From NCBI RefSeq assembly GCF_012035195.1, contig NZ_JAAVJH010000003.1, positions 392,779-456,778 of the forward strand: DNA of 64,000 nt, written 5' to 3'. The notes under the pieces were generated by a model. It saw nothing but the letters and a program-made list of their open reading frames with translations, had not been told where the DNA came from and ran no database searches. Both the position numbers and the translations under genes were made by a program. Position 1 is the stretch's first letter. The number at the start of each line of letters is the position of its first letter. This document shows, one piece after another, positions 8,630-16,603 of the stretch. This DNA comes from Sphingomonas corticis (GTDB lineage Bacteria; Pseudomonadota; Alphaproteobacteria; Sphingomonadales; Sphingomonadaceae).

Positions 8630-9685
8630 ATGTACGACGCCTTCTTCGGCCTCTCCGACCGCCCGTTCCAGCTGACGCCCGACCCGCGCTTCTGGTTCGA
8701 CACCGCCACGCACCGCAAGGCGATGGCGTACCTGGGCTACGGCCTGGCGCAGGGCGAGGGCTTCATCGTCATCACCGGCGACATCGGCGCGGGCAAGACG
8801 ACGCTGGTCGGCCACCTGATGGAGCGGATCGACCCCGCCAGCCTGAACGCGATCCGCATCGTGTCCACCGCGGTGCGCGCGGAGGACCTGCTGCGCATCG
8901 TCGCCGACGGGCTGGGCGTCGCGCCCGAGGGGAAGTCCAAGGCGGAACTGCTGCTGGCGATCGAGCGCGGCCTCCACGCCGTGGCGCGCAGCGGGCGGCG
9001 CACGTTGCTGGTCGTCGACGAGGCGCAGGCGCTTCCCGTCTCCGCGCTGGAGGAGCTGCGGATGCTCAGCAACTTCCAGGCGGGCGGGCACGCCATGCTG
9101 CAGATCTTCCTGCTGGGCCAGCCGGAGTTCCGCGAGCGGCTGAACGGGTCGGAGCGGCTGGAGCAGCTGCGCCAGCGCGTGATCGCGATCCACCACCTCG
9201 ATCCGATGGGCGCGGACGAGATCGCGGCCTATGTCGCGCACCGCCTCCAGGTCGCGGGCTGGCAGGGGCGTCCCGTCATCGCCGACGACGCCTGCGCCGC
9301 GATCCACGCCGCCAGCGACGGCGTGCCGCGCCGCGTGAACCAGGTGATGACCCGCGCGCTCCTCCACGCCTCGGTGATGCAGGCCGACACGATCGACGCC
9401 GCGCTGGTCGCCGCGGTGATGGCGGACCAGGGGGTCGAACTGCCCGCCCCCGTCGCCCCTTCGGTGGTGGTCGAGCCGGAGGAGGATGCCGTCGCCATCG
9501 CCCCGCCGGTGGAAGAAGCCGCGCCCCGCGCCGCCCGGCATGACGAACATGCGCTCGACGCGCGCGTCGCCACGCTGGAGGCACGCATCGCCGAGCAGGA
9601 CGAGGCGCTGCGCCGCGTGCTGACGCTGCTGATGGACTGGGTCGAGAAGGACGCCGTGCCGGAGGCGCTGCGGGGCGCGGCATGA
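8630..9685 (+). CDS. XrtA/PEP-CTERM-associated ATPase (ExeA/GspA-like AAA)
   Basis: A 351-aa AAA ATPase of the ExeA/TniB-like group. It begins MYDAFFGLSDRPFQLTPDP, the typical ExeA opening, with Walker A GDIGAGKTT (50-58) and Walker B RTLLVVDEAQ (about 124-133). The C-terminal 80 residues are acidic and Ala/Val/Pro rich, then form a short helical stretch. Family members in XrtA loci are taken to power or organise polymer secretion, but their exact role is not established. It starts 13 bases after the barrel protein and its stop overlaps the deacetylase start (ATGA). Confidence 0.88.
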   Translation: MYDAFFGLSDRPFQLTPDPRFWFDTATHRKAMAYLGYGLAQGEGFIVITGDIGAGKTTLVGHLMERIDPASLNAIRIVSTAVRAEDLLRIVADGLGVAPEGKSKAELLLAIERGLHAVARSGRRTLLVVDEAQALPVSALEELRMLSNFQAGGHAMLQIFLLGQPEFRERLNGSERLEQLRQRVIAIHHLDPMGADEIAAYVAHRLQVAGWQGRPVIADDACAAIHAASDGVPRRVNQVMTRALLHASVMQADTIDAALVAAVMADQGVELPAPVAPSVVVEPEEDAVAIAPPVEEAAPRAARHDEHALDARVATLEARIAEQDEALRRVLTLLMDWVEKDAVPEALRGAA

Positions 9686-10533
9686 CCGTGCTGAACGCGC
9701 TGTCCGTCGACGTCGAGGAGTGGTTCCAGGTCGGCGCCTTCGAGCGCACGATCGACCGTGCCGACTGGGACGCGCTGGAATCGCGCGTTGCCGACAACAG
9801 CGCGCGCGTGCTGGACCTGTTCGCCGCCGCGGGGGTGAAGGCGACCTTCTTCACGCTCGGCTGGGTCGCGGCGCGCCACCCGCGACTGGTCCGCCGCATC
9901 GTCGAAGAGGGGCATGAGATCGCCAGCCACGGCTGGGACCACGCGCGCGTCTTCACGCTCGACGCCGCCGCCTTCCGCGCCGACCTCGCCCGCGCGAAGG
10001 CCGCGCTGGAGGATGCCGCCGGCGTCGCCGTCACCGGCTATCGCGCGCCCAGCTTCTCCATCGACGCGCGCACGCCCTGGGCGCACGCGGTACTGGCGGA
10101 GGAAGGCTATCTCTACTCCAGCAGCGTCGCGCCGCTGCGCCACGACCATTACGGCTGGCATGGGTCGCCGCGCTTCGCATGGCGCCCGCACGCCGATGCC
10201 GCGCTGGTCGAGCTGCCGGTGACGGTGGCGCAGATCGCCGGGCGGCGCGTCGCGACGGGGGGCGGCTTCTTCCGCCTGCTCCCCGCCGCGCTGACCGACC
10301 TCGCCATCCGCCAGTCCAATGCGCAGGCGCAGCCGGGCATCTTCTACTTTCATCCGTGGGAGGTCGATCCCGGCCAGCCCCGCGTCGCCCATGCGCCGCT
10401 GCGCTCGCGATTGCGCCACTACAGCCGGCTGAAGGCGATGGCGGGGAAGCTGGACGGGCTGATCCGCCGCCACGCCTGGGGCCGCGTCGACCACGTGGTC
10501 GAGCGGCTGCCGGGCGACAGGCTGGCGGCATGA
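9682..10533 (+). CDS. XrtA-system polysaccharide deacetylase (NodB-like)
   Basis: A carbohydrate-esterase 4 type enzyme of 283 aa that removes N- or O-acetyl groups from the polymer. Motif 1 is LSVDVEEWFQ with the catalytic/metal Asp near residue 10, motif 2 is HEIASHGWDH with the metal histidines, and motif 3 is YRAPSFSID. The C-terminal portion has the FYFHPWEVDPGQPR segment typical of the DUF3473 extension found in XrtA-linked deacetylases. It has no signal peptide. It is coupled by 4-base overlaps to genes on both sides. A deacetylase followed by an overlapping GNAT-fold gene occurs again at 33380-35181. Confidence 0.9.
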   Translation: MTVLNALSVDVEEWFQVGAFERTIDRADWDALESRVADNSARVLDLFAAAGVKATFFTLGWVAARHPRLVRRIVEEGHEIASHGWDHARVFTLDAAAFRADLARAKAALEDAAGVAVTGYRAPSFSIDARTPWAHAVLAEEGYLYSSSVAPLRHDHYGWHGSPRFAWRPHADAALVELPVTVAQIAGRRVATGGGFFRLLPAALTDLAIRQSNAQAQPGIFYFHPWEVDPGQPRVAHAPLRSRLRHYSRLKAMAGKLDGLIRRHAWGRVDHVVERLPGDRLAA

Positions 10534-11558
10534 CCGCGCCGCTGCTCCGCGCCCCCGTCGGCGTGCGCCGCGCGCGACCGTCCGACCGGGCGCGGATCGA
10601 GGCGTTCGTGCGCGCGCATCCCGGTGCCACGCCCTTCCACCTGCCCGCCTGGGGCGAGGCGGTGGAGGCGGCGTGCGGCCAGCGCGCGATCACGCTGATG
10701 GCGGAGCGCGCCAACGGCACGCTGGCGGGCGTCCTGCCGATGACGCACGTGCGCTCGCCGCTGTTCGGCCGGGCGCTGGTGTCCTGCGGCTTCGCCGTCG
10801 ACGGCGGCGCGCTGGGCGAGGCGGAGGCGCTCGCCTCGGGCGCCAGCGCGCTGGCGGCGACGCTCGGCTGCCCCTCGGTGGAGCTGCGCGGCGGCGCGGC
10901 GCCGGCGGGTTGGGCGGTGGATGCCGCGACCTACGTGGGCTTCGCGCGCGACCTCGCCGGCGACGACGAGGCGCAGCTGCTCGCCATTCCGCGCAAGCAG
11001 CGCGCCGAGGTGCGCAAGGCGCTGGCCGCCGACCTGACGATCGACATCCACGCCGACGCGGACGTGCACCACCGCGTCTACGCCGAATCGGTGCGCAACC
11101 TGGGCACGCCGGTCTTCCCGCGCGCGCTGTTCCGCGCCGTGCTGGCGACGATGGACGCCGACGTGCTGACCGTGCGCCATCGCGGCCGCGCGGTGGCGAG
11201 CGTGCTGAGCCTCTACTGGCGCGGCACCGTCCATCCCTATTGGGGCGGCGGCACGCGAGAGGCGCGGGAACTGCGCGCCAACGACCGGATGTATGTCGCG
11301 CTGATGGCGCACGCCCGCGCGCGCGGCTGCACGCGCTTCGACTTCGGCCGGTCGAAGGCCGGGACGGGCGCGGCGGCGTTCAAGAAGAACTGGGGCTTCG
11401 AGCCGCGCCCGCTCGCCTATGCGACGTGGAGCGCGGGCGCCCCCCGCGTGGTGAACCCGCTGGACCCGAGATACGCGCTGATGGTGCGCACGTGGCGGCG
11501 CCTGCCGCTGCCGCTCGCCAATGCGGTCGGGCCGTGGATCAGCCGGGGGCTGGGGTGA
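10530..11558 (+). CDS. FemAB-family XrtA/PEP-CTERM-associated acyltransferase
   Basis: A 342-aa GNAT-fold protein of the FemAB type. Such proteins transfer an amino acid or acyl group to an amino group on peptidoglycan or polysaccharide. Seen here: ATPFHLPAWGEAVE near the N-terminus, a central LLAIPRKQRAEVRKAL, and the C-terminal FDFGRSKAGTGAAAFKKNWGFEP, characteristic of the XrtA FemAB family. With the adjacent deacetylase it could re-acylate amino sugars freed by deacetylation; that link is inference. It overlaps the deacetylase by 4 bases and is followed 46 bases later by the glycosyltransferase. Confidence 0.85.
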   Translation: MTAPLLRAPVGVRRARPSDRARIEAFVRAHPGATPFHLPAWGEAVEAACGQRAITLMAERANGTLAGVLPMTHVRSPLFGRALVSCGFAVDGGALGEAEALASGASALAATLGCPSVELRGGAAPAGWAVDAATYVGFARDLAGDDEAQLLAIPRKQRAEVRKALAADLTIDIHADADVHHRVYAESVRNLGTPVFPRALFRAVLATMDADVLTVRHRGRAVASVLSLYWRGTVHPYWGGGTREARELRANDRMYVALMAHARARGCTRFDFGRSKAGTGAAAFKKNWGFEPRPLAYATWSAGAPRVVNPLDPRYALMVRTWRRLPLPLANAVGPWISRGLG

Positions 11559-11604
11559 GGCCCGCCGCCTCCATCCTCTCCCTTGTGCCGAGCAGGCATG
11601 GCCG

Positions 11605-12747
11605 ATGACCGACATCCTGTTCCTCGCGCATCGCGTGCCGTTCCCGCCCGACCGCGGCGACCGCATCCGCAGCTTCCACGTGCTGCGGCACCTCGCCGCG
11701 CGCGCACGCGTGCACCTCGTTGCCTTCGCCGATACCGCCGCGGACGTGGACGTGCCGCCCGCCTTCCGCGCGATGCTGGGCGAGTGCGTCGTCGTCCATC
11801 GCACGAAGTCGCGCGCGCGTGCCGCGGCGGAGGCGCTGGCCGGCGGGCGTCCGGTCTCGCTGGCCGCGTTCGACGACGCGCGCGTCCATGCCGCGGTGCG
11901 CGACATCGTGGCGCGCCATCCGGTCGCCGCCACCTACGCCTTCTCCGGGCAGATGGCGCAATATCTGCCCGCGCACGGCCGGCGCATCATGGACTTCGTC
12001 GACGCTGATTCGGCGAAGTTCGCCGCCTATGCCCGCGGGCCGCTCGCCTGGCCGATGCGGCGCGAGGCGCGGCTGCTCGGCGCCTACGAGCGACAGGTCG
12101 CCGCGAACGTCGACGCCGCCCTCTTCGTCAGCGCGGCGGAGGCGACGCTGGTGCCGGGCGGGCGCGTGCTGGAGAACGGCATCGACACCGCCGTCTTCGA
12201 TCCCGCCGCTCCCTTCGCGCCGGTGGTCGGGCAGGGGCGGCTCGTCACCTTCATCGGACAGATGGACTATCGCCCCAACGTGGAGGCGGTGGTCGCCTTC
12301 GCGCGCGAGATGCTGCCGGCGGTCCGCGCGCGTCACGCCGACGTGCGCTTCGCCATCGTCGGCCGCGCGCCGACCACCGCGGTGCGGGCACTGGCCGGGG
12401 AAAGCGTGATCGTGACGGGCGAGGTCCCCGACGTGCGCGGCTGGCTCGCCGCGTCTGACGTGGTCGTCGCGCCGCTGCTGATCGCCCGCGGGGTGCAGAA
12501 CAAGGTGCTCGAGGCGATGGCGATGGCGCGCCCCGTCCTCGCCTCGGCGGCGGCGGCGGAAGGGATCGACCATGCCGGCACGATCCGCGTCGGCGAAGGC
12601 GCGGAGGCGGTGTGCGCACTGCTGGACGATCCCGCCGGCCTCGGCCCCGCCGCGCGCGCGCGGGTGGTGGCGCGCTACGGCTGGGACGCCGCGCTGGCGC
12701 CGCTCGACGCGATGCTGGGGCTGGCTTCCCTGAAGGCCGCGGCATGA
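11605..12747 (+). CDS. PEP-CTERM/XrtA-system glycosyltransferase (GT4-like, TIGR03087 type)
   Basis: A 380-aa glycosyltransferase of GT-B fold. The N-terminal domain opens DILFLAHRVPFPPDRGDRIRS, the hallmark of this XrtA-linked family. The C-terminal nucleotide-sugar domain has FIGQMDYRPNVEAV and, later, QNKVLEAMAMARPVLAS with the usual E-x7-E-like region. It should add a sugar to the lipid-linked repeat unit on the inner face of the inner membrane. The ATG at 11605 lies in a good family position. Its stop overlaps the exosortase start by 4 bases. Confidence 0.88.
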   Translation: MTDILFLAHRVPFPPDRGDRIRSFHVLRHLAARARVHLVAFADTAADVDVPPAFRAMLGECVVVHRTKSRARAAAEALAGGRPVSLAAFDDARVHAAVRDIVARHPVAATYAFSGQMAQYLPAHGRRIMDFVDADSAKFAAYARGPLAWPMRREARLLGAYERQVAANVDAALFVSAAEATLVPGGRVLENGIDTAVFDPAAPFAPVVGQGRLVTFIGQMDYRPNVEAVVAFAREMLPAVRARHADVRFAIVGRAPTTAVRALAGESVIVTGEVPDVRGWLAASDVVVAPLLIARGVQNKVLEAMAMARPVLASAAAAEGIDHAGTIRVGEGAEAVCALLDDPAGLGPAARARVVARYGWDAALAPLDAMLGLASLKAAA

Positions 12748-14348
12748 CGCCGACGATCGCCACCACCCCGGCGAGCGCCGGGGTCCAGTTGGGCGACATC
12801 GGCGAGCCGCAACGGCCGCCTCCGCGACTGGGCCCCGGTGTTGGCCGGGGCGGGGCGGGGACTTGGCCCCGCCACCTCGCCATCCTCGCCGTCACCGCCA
12901 CTCTCCTCCTCGCGCTGTTCCGGCAGGACGTGCGCGACGTCGCGCGCATCTGGTGGACCAGCACCACCTTCGGCCACTGCCTCTTCATCGCGCCCGTCGT
13001 CGCCTGGCTGATATGGACCCGCCGGCGCGAGGTCGCGGCGCTGCGTCCTGTCGGCTGGCTTCCTGGCGTCGCGATCGTCGCCGCGGGTGGGTTCGCGTGG
13101 CTGCTCGGCGATGCGGGCAGCGTCGCGCTGGCGCGGCAGGCGGGGCTGCTGGTGATGGTGGAGGGCGCGGTGGTCGCCTGCCTCGGTCCCGCGGTCGCGC
13201 GCGGGCTGCTGTTCCCGCTCGCCTATGCCGGCTTCATGATCCCGCTCGGCGACGGGCTGGAGCCGCCGTTGCAGGACGCGACCGTCGCGATGGTGCTGCC
13301 GATGCTCCACCTCGCCGGCGTGCCCGCGGTCGTGGACGGCGTGCTGATCCACGCCGGGCGCTATTGGTTCGAGGTCGCGGAGGCGTGCTCGGGCGCGAAG
13401 TTCGTGCTGGCCATGCTGGCCTATGGCGCACTGGTCGCCAACGTGGCTTTCCGCGGCTGGCGCCGGCGGGCGCTGTTCCTCCTGGCCTGCGTCGTCGTTC
13501 CGGTCCTTGCCAATGCGGTGCGCGCCTTCGCCACCATCTATGCCGCGCACCTGACCAGCGTGGAGGCGGCGACGGGGTTCGACCATATCGTCTACGGCTG
13601 GATCTTCTTCGCGGTCGTGATGGCGGCGCTGATGGCCGGCGCGTGGCGCCGGTTCGATCGCGCGCCCGACGACCCCGCCTTCGATCCCGCGCGGATCGGC
13701 ACCGAGCCGCGGATGACGCTCCACCCGGCGGTCGCCGCCGCGCTCGTCCTCGCCACCGCCGCGACCTTCCCGGCGTGGAGCGCCGCCGTCGCCGCGCGCG
13801 CCGCGCCGCTGCCGGCGCGGATCGACCTGCCCGCGGTCGCGGGCTGGCAGCGCGCGGCGATAAACGGCATGCCGTGGCAGCCGGTCTATCCCGCCGCGGA
13901 CCATTATCTCTACGGTCGCTATCGCCAGGCGCACGGGCGCGCCGTCGACATGGGCGTGGCCGTGATCGCCGGCCAGCGCGAAGGCCGTGAGCTGGTCGGC
14001 TACGGCATCGGGGTGCTGGGCGAGGCGACGCGCTGGACCCGCGTGGCGGACCTGCCCGCGATCGACGGCGGCGCGGCGGTGCGGATCGTCGCCGCGGGGG
14101 CGGACGGCCGCCCGGTCGAGCGCGTCGTCGCGACCTGGTACCGCGTCGGCGGCACGCTGACCGGCAGCGGCACGCGCGCGAAGATCGCGACGGTGCGCGA
14201 CAAGCTGGACGGCGGAACGCAGGTCGCGGTCGCGATCCATCTGTCGGCGACCGGGCCAGACGCGGTGGCGGCGATCCGTGCCTTTCGCGCGGCACTGGGG
14301 CCGGTCGACGCGGCGGCGGATCGAATCGTCTATCCTCGTTCGTCCTGA
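12744..14348 (+). CDS. xrtA: Exosortase A fused to EpsI domain
   Basis: A 534-aa membrane cysteine transpeptidase/protease that normally recognises C-terminal PEP-CTERM sorting signals, with a C-terminal EpsI (DUF3485) domain from about residue 330. Catalytic residues are visible: Cys215 in EACSGAKF, Arg260 in LANAVRAF and His281 in GFDHIVYGW. There are about eight membrane segments. The natural N-terminus is interrupted: residues about 7-37 (TTPASAGVQ..LGPGVGRGG) are encoded by a 91-bp palindromic element, after which the family-like RHLAILAV..LFRQDV begins. The last codons (CGT TCG TCC TGA) come from another repeat. The start is at 12744, coupled to the glycosyltransferase. Confidence 0.92.
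   Translation: MTPTIATTPASAGVQLGDIGEPQRPPPRLGPGVGRGGAGTWPRHLAILAVTATLLLALFRQDVRDVARIWWTSTTFGHCLFIAPVVAWLIWTRRREVAALRPVGWLPGVAIVAAGGFAWLLGDAGSVALARQAGLLVMVEGAVVACLGPAVARGLLFPLAYAGFMIPLGDGLEPPLQDATVAMVLPMLHLAGVPAVVDGVLIHAGRYWFEVAEACSGAKFVLAMLAYGALVANVAFRGWRRRALFLLACVVVPVLANAVRAFATIYAAHLTSVEAATGFDHIVYGWIFFAVVMAALMAGAWRRFDRAPDDPAFDPARIGTEPRMTLHPAVAAALVLATAATFPAWSAAVAARAAPLPARIDLPAVAGWQRAAINGMPWQPVYPAADHYLYGRYRQAHGRAVDMGVAVIAGQREGRELVGYGIGVLGEATRWTRVADLPAIDGGAAVRIVAAGADGRPVERVVATWYRVGGTLTGSGTRAKIATVRDKLDGGTQVAVAIHLSATGPDAVAAIRAFRAALGPVDAAADRIVYPRSS
12763..12853 (+). repeat. 91-bp in-frame palindromic element, copy 2
   Basis: This has the same overall length (91 bp), arm length (26 bp, 12763-12788 and 12828-12853) and spacer length (39 bp) as the copy at 6899. 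Its arms are close to that copy but no longer perfect complements (left core GGCGAGCGCC, right core GGTGTTGGCC). It is read in the same frame as copy 1, giving TTPASAGVQ..LGPGVGRGG within the N-terminus of exosortase. Confidence 0.9.
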
Positions 14349-14440
14349 GGAGGCATTGAGCTTGTCGAAAGGCCGTCTCGAAGGGCAAGGGCGGTTCGAG
14401 ACGAGGCTTCGACAAGCTCAGCCTCTCCTCACCACGAACG
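14337..14440 (+). repeat. Palindromic intergenic repeat, GTTCG family, supplying the xrtA stop
   Basis: The outer arms CTCGTTCGTCCTGAGGAGG and its near-complement around 14420-14440 (CTCCTCACCACGAACG) flank inner arms TTGAGCTTGTCGAA and TTCGACAAGCTCAG. The TGA inside the left arm (14346-14348) is the exosortase stop codon. The repeat fills most of the 112-bp gap before the amidotransferase gene. Confidence 0.85.
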
Positions 14441-14460
14441 GCTAGGGGCTTAGATCGGGC

Positions 14461-16353
14461 ATGTGCGGGTTCGCGGGGCTGTTCTATCCCGCCGTGGCGA
14501 AGCCGGTCGATCCGGCGCGGGTGCGCGCGATGGGCGAGGCGATGGCGCATCGCGGGCCGGACGGCGCGGGCACGTGGACCGCGCCCGGCGTGGGGCTGGC
14601 GCACCGCCGCCTGTCGATCATCGACCTCGCCGGATCGCCCCAGCCGATGGTGGATGCGGACGAGCGCCACGCGATCGTCTTCAACGGCGAGATCTACAAT
14701 TTCCGCGACCTGCGCCGCGAGCTGGAATCGCGCGGCCGCGTCTTCCGCAGCGACGGCGACACCGAGGTGCTGCTGCAAGGCTATGCCGAATGGGGGCCCT
14801 CGCTGCTCGACCGGCTGAACGGCATGTTCGCCTTCGCCATCCACGATGCCCGGACGCAGACGCTGTTCCTGGCGCGCGACCGCATGGGCGTGAAGCCGCT
14901 CCACTATGTCGAGCTGTCCGACGGCGCGCTGGCCTTCGCGTCGGAGCTGAAGGGCCTGGTCGCCCATCCGCTGCTGCGCCGCGCGCCCGACGTGCGCGCG
15001 GTGGAGGATTTCCTCGCCTTCGGCTACGTGCCCGACGACGCCTGCTTAGTCGCGGGCGTGAAGAAGCTGCCCGCCGGCCATTTCCTGCTGCTGGAGCGAG
15101 GAAAGCCCGTGCCCGCGCCGCAACGCTGGTGGCAACTGTCGTTCGCCGACCGCGCGCGCGGGTCGGTCGCGGCGCTGGAGGAGGAGCTACTCCACCGCCT
15201 GCGCGAGGGCGTCACCAGCCGCATGGTCGCCGACGTGCCGCTCGGCGCGTTTCTCTCCGGCGGGGTGGACAGTTCCGCGGTCGTCGCGCTGATGGCGGAG
15301 GCGAGCCGCCACGCGGTCAAGACCTGCACGATCGGCTTCGACGAGGCGGGGCACGACGAGCGCGCCCATGCCGCCGGCGTCGCCGCGCGCTTCGCCACCG
15401 ACCATCGCGAACGGGTGGTGAGGAGCGATGATTTCGCGCTGATCCCCACCTTGGTCCACGCCTTCGACGAACCCTTCGCCGACGCCTCCGCGCTCGCCAC
15501 CTGGCAGGTGTGCGCGCTGGCGCGCGAGCAGGTGACGGTGGCCCTGTCTGGCGATGGCGCGGACGAGGCGCTGGCCGGCTATCGCCGCCACCGCTTCCAG
15601 GCGGCGGAGGAGCGCGTGCGCGGCCTGATCCCCGCCGGCGTGCGCTCCCCGCTGTTCGGTGCGCTGGGCGCGGCCTGGCCCAAGGCGGACTGGGCACCGC
15701 GCCCGCTGCGCGCGAAGGCGACGCTCATGAACCTGGCGCGCGACGGGGCGGAAGGATACGCCCGCTCGGTCGGCGTCACCACGCCTGAGCTGCGCGCCGC
15801 GCTGCTGACCGACGCGGCGCGTGGCGCCTTGCAGGGCCATCGTGCCGAGGACCGCTACGTAGCGGCGATGCGCGACGCGCCCGCGCGCGACGCGCTGGAC
15901 CGCGCGCAATATGCCGACATGGCGATCTGGCTGCCCGGCGACATCCTGACGAAGACCGACCGCACCAGCATGGCCGTCAGCCTGGAGGCGCGCGAGCCGC
16001 TGCTCGACCACCGGCTGGTCGAGTTGGCGGCGCGGCTTCCCTCCTCGATGCGGTTGCGCGGGGGCGAGGGCAAGTGGCTGATGAAGAAGGCGATGCAGCG
16101 CTACCTGCCACGCGACATCCTGTATCGGCCGAAGATGGGGTTCGTGACGCCGGTGAGCGCCTGGTTCCGCGGCCCGCTGGCGGAACAGGCCACCGCGCTG
16201 GCCCGCTCGCGCACGCTGGCGCGAACGGGATGGTTCGACCTCGAGCGGCTCGGGCGGCTGGCGGAGGCGCATCGCGCGGGCCGCGAGGAGCACGGGCGGA
16301 CCTTGTGGCAATTCGTCATGCTGGAGCGGAGTTTGGTGCGGCTGTTCGGGTGA
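14461..16353 (+). CDS. XrtA/PEP-CTERM-system amidotransferase (asparagine synthase-like)
   Basis: A class II glutamine amidotransferase/asparagine synthetase-like protein of 630 aa. Cys2 (MCGFAGLF) is the nucleophile of the glutaminase domain, and AHRRLSIIDL and ALAFASELKGL are typical of that domain. The synthetase half has the PP-loop FLSGGVDSSAVVALM at about residues 263-277. This subfamily is a standard member of XrtA loci and is thought to amidate a carboxyl group on a sugar or precursor rather than make asparagine. It starts after a repeat-filled gap, so it may be separately translated, but on the same strand it most likely belongs to the cluster transcript. Confidence 0.9.
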   Translation: MCGFAGLFYPAVAKPVDPARVRAMGEAMAHRGPDGAGTWTAPGVGLAHRRLSIIDLAGSPQPMVDADERHAIVFNGEIYNFRDLRRELESRGRVFRSDGDTEVLLQGYAEWGPSLLDRLNGMFAFAIHDARTQTLFLARDRMGVKPLHYVELSDGALAFASELKGLVAHPLLRRAPDVRAVEDFLAFGYVPDDACLVAGVKKLPAGHFLLLERGKPVPAPQRWWQLSFADRARGSVAALEEELLHRLREGVTSRMVADVPLGAFLSGGVDSSAVVALMAEASRHAVKTCTIGFDEAGHDERAHAAGVAARFATDHRERVVRSDDFALIPTLVHAFDEPFADASALATWQVCALAREQVTVALSGDGADEALAGYRRHRFQAAEERVRGLIPAGVRSPLFGALGAAWPKADWAPRPLRAKATLMNLARDGAEGYARSVGVTTPELRAALLTDAARGALQGHRAEDRYVAAMRDAPARDALDRAQYADMAIWLPGDILTKTDRTSMAVSLEAREPLLDHRLVELAARLPSSMRLRGGEGKWLMKKAMQRYLPRDILYRPKMGFVTPVSAWFRGPLAEQATALARSRTLARTGWFDLERLGRLAEAHRAGREEHGRTLWQFVMLERSLVRLFG

Positions 16354-16367
16354 TGGATCACTCGATC

Positions 16368-16423
16368 CCGTTCGTCCTGAGGAGCCGCTTCGACTTCGCT
16401 CAGCCCCTCCTCGCCACGAACGG
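16368..16423 (+). repeat. Palindromic intergenic repeat, GTTCG family (short copy)
   Basis: CCGTTCGTCCTGAGGAG at the left pairs with CTCCTCGCCACGAACGG at the right, around a short TTCGACTTCG core. It lies between the convergent amidotransferase and isocitrate lyase genes. Confidence 0.8.
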
Positions 16424-16441
16424 GGTCTCACGTGCAGACGA

Positions 16442-16480
16442 AAAAGGGGAAGGGGCGGGTTGATCCCGCCTCCTTCCCCT
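16442..16480 (-). terminator. Intrinsic terminator downstream of aceA
   Basis: Read on the minus strand, AGGGGAAGGAGGCGGG is followed by the loop ATCAA, then CCCGCCCCTTCCCCT and a TTTTT run: a long GC-rich hairpin with a U-tract. It lies about 125 bases past the aceA stop. The remaining sequence between it and the aceA stop is GC-rich with small hairpins and no gene. Confidence 0.7.
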
Positions 16481-16603
16481 GCACCCTCTCCGTGCTTCTT
16501 CTCGGCCCCGCCGCGGGCAAAGCCCGCGTCGTCAGACGCCGCGGGCGCGCCGCTGGCCGGGCGTGCCGCGAGGTGGCCGCAGCGTCGCTGCGGCCGTCCC
16601 GCG

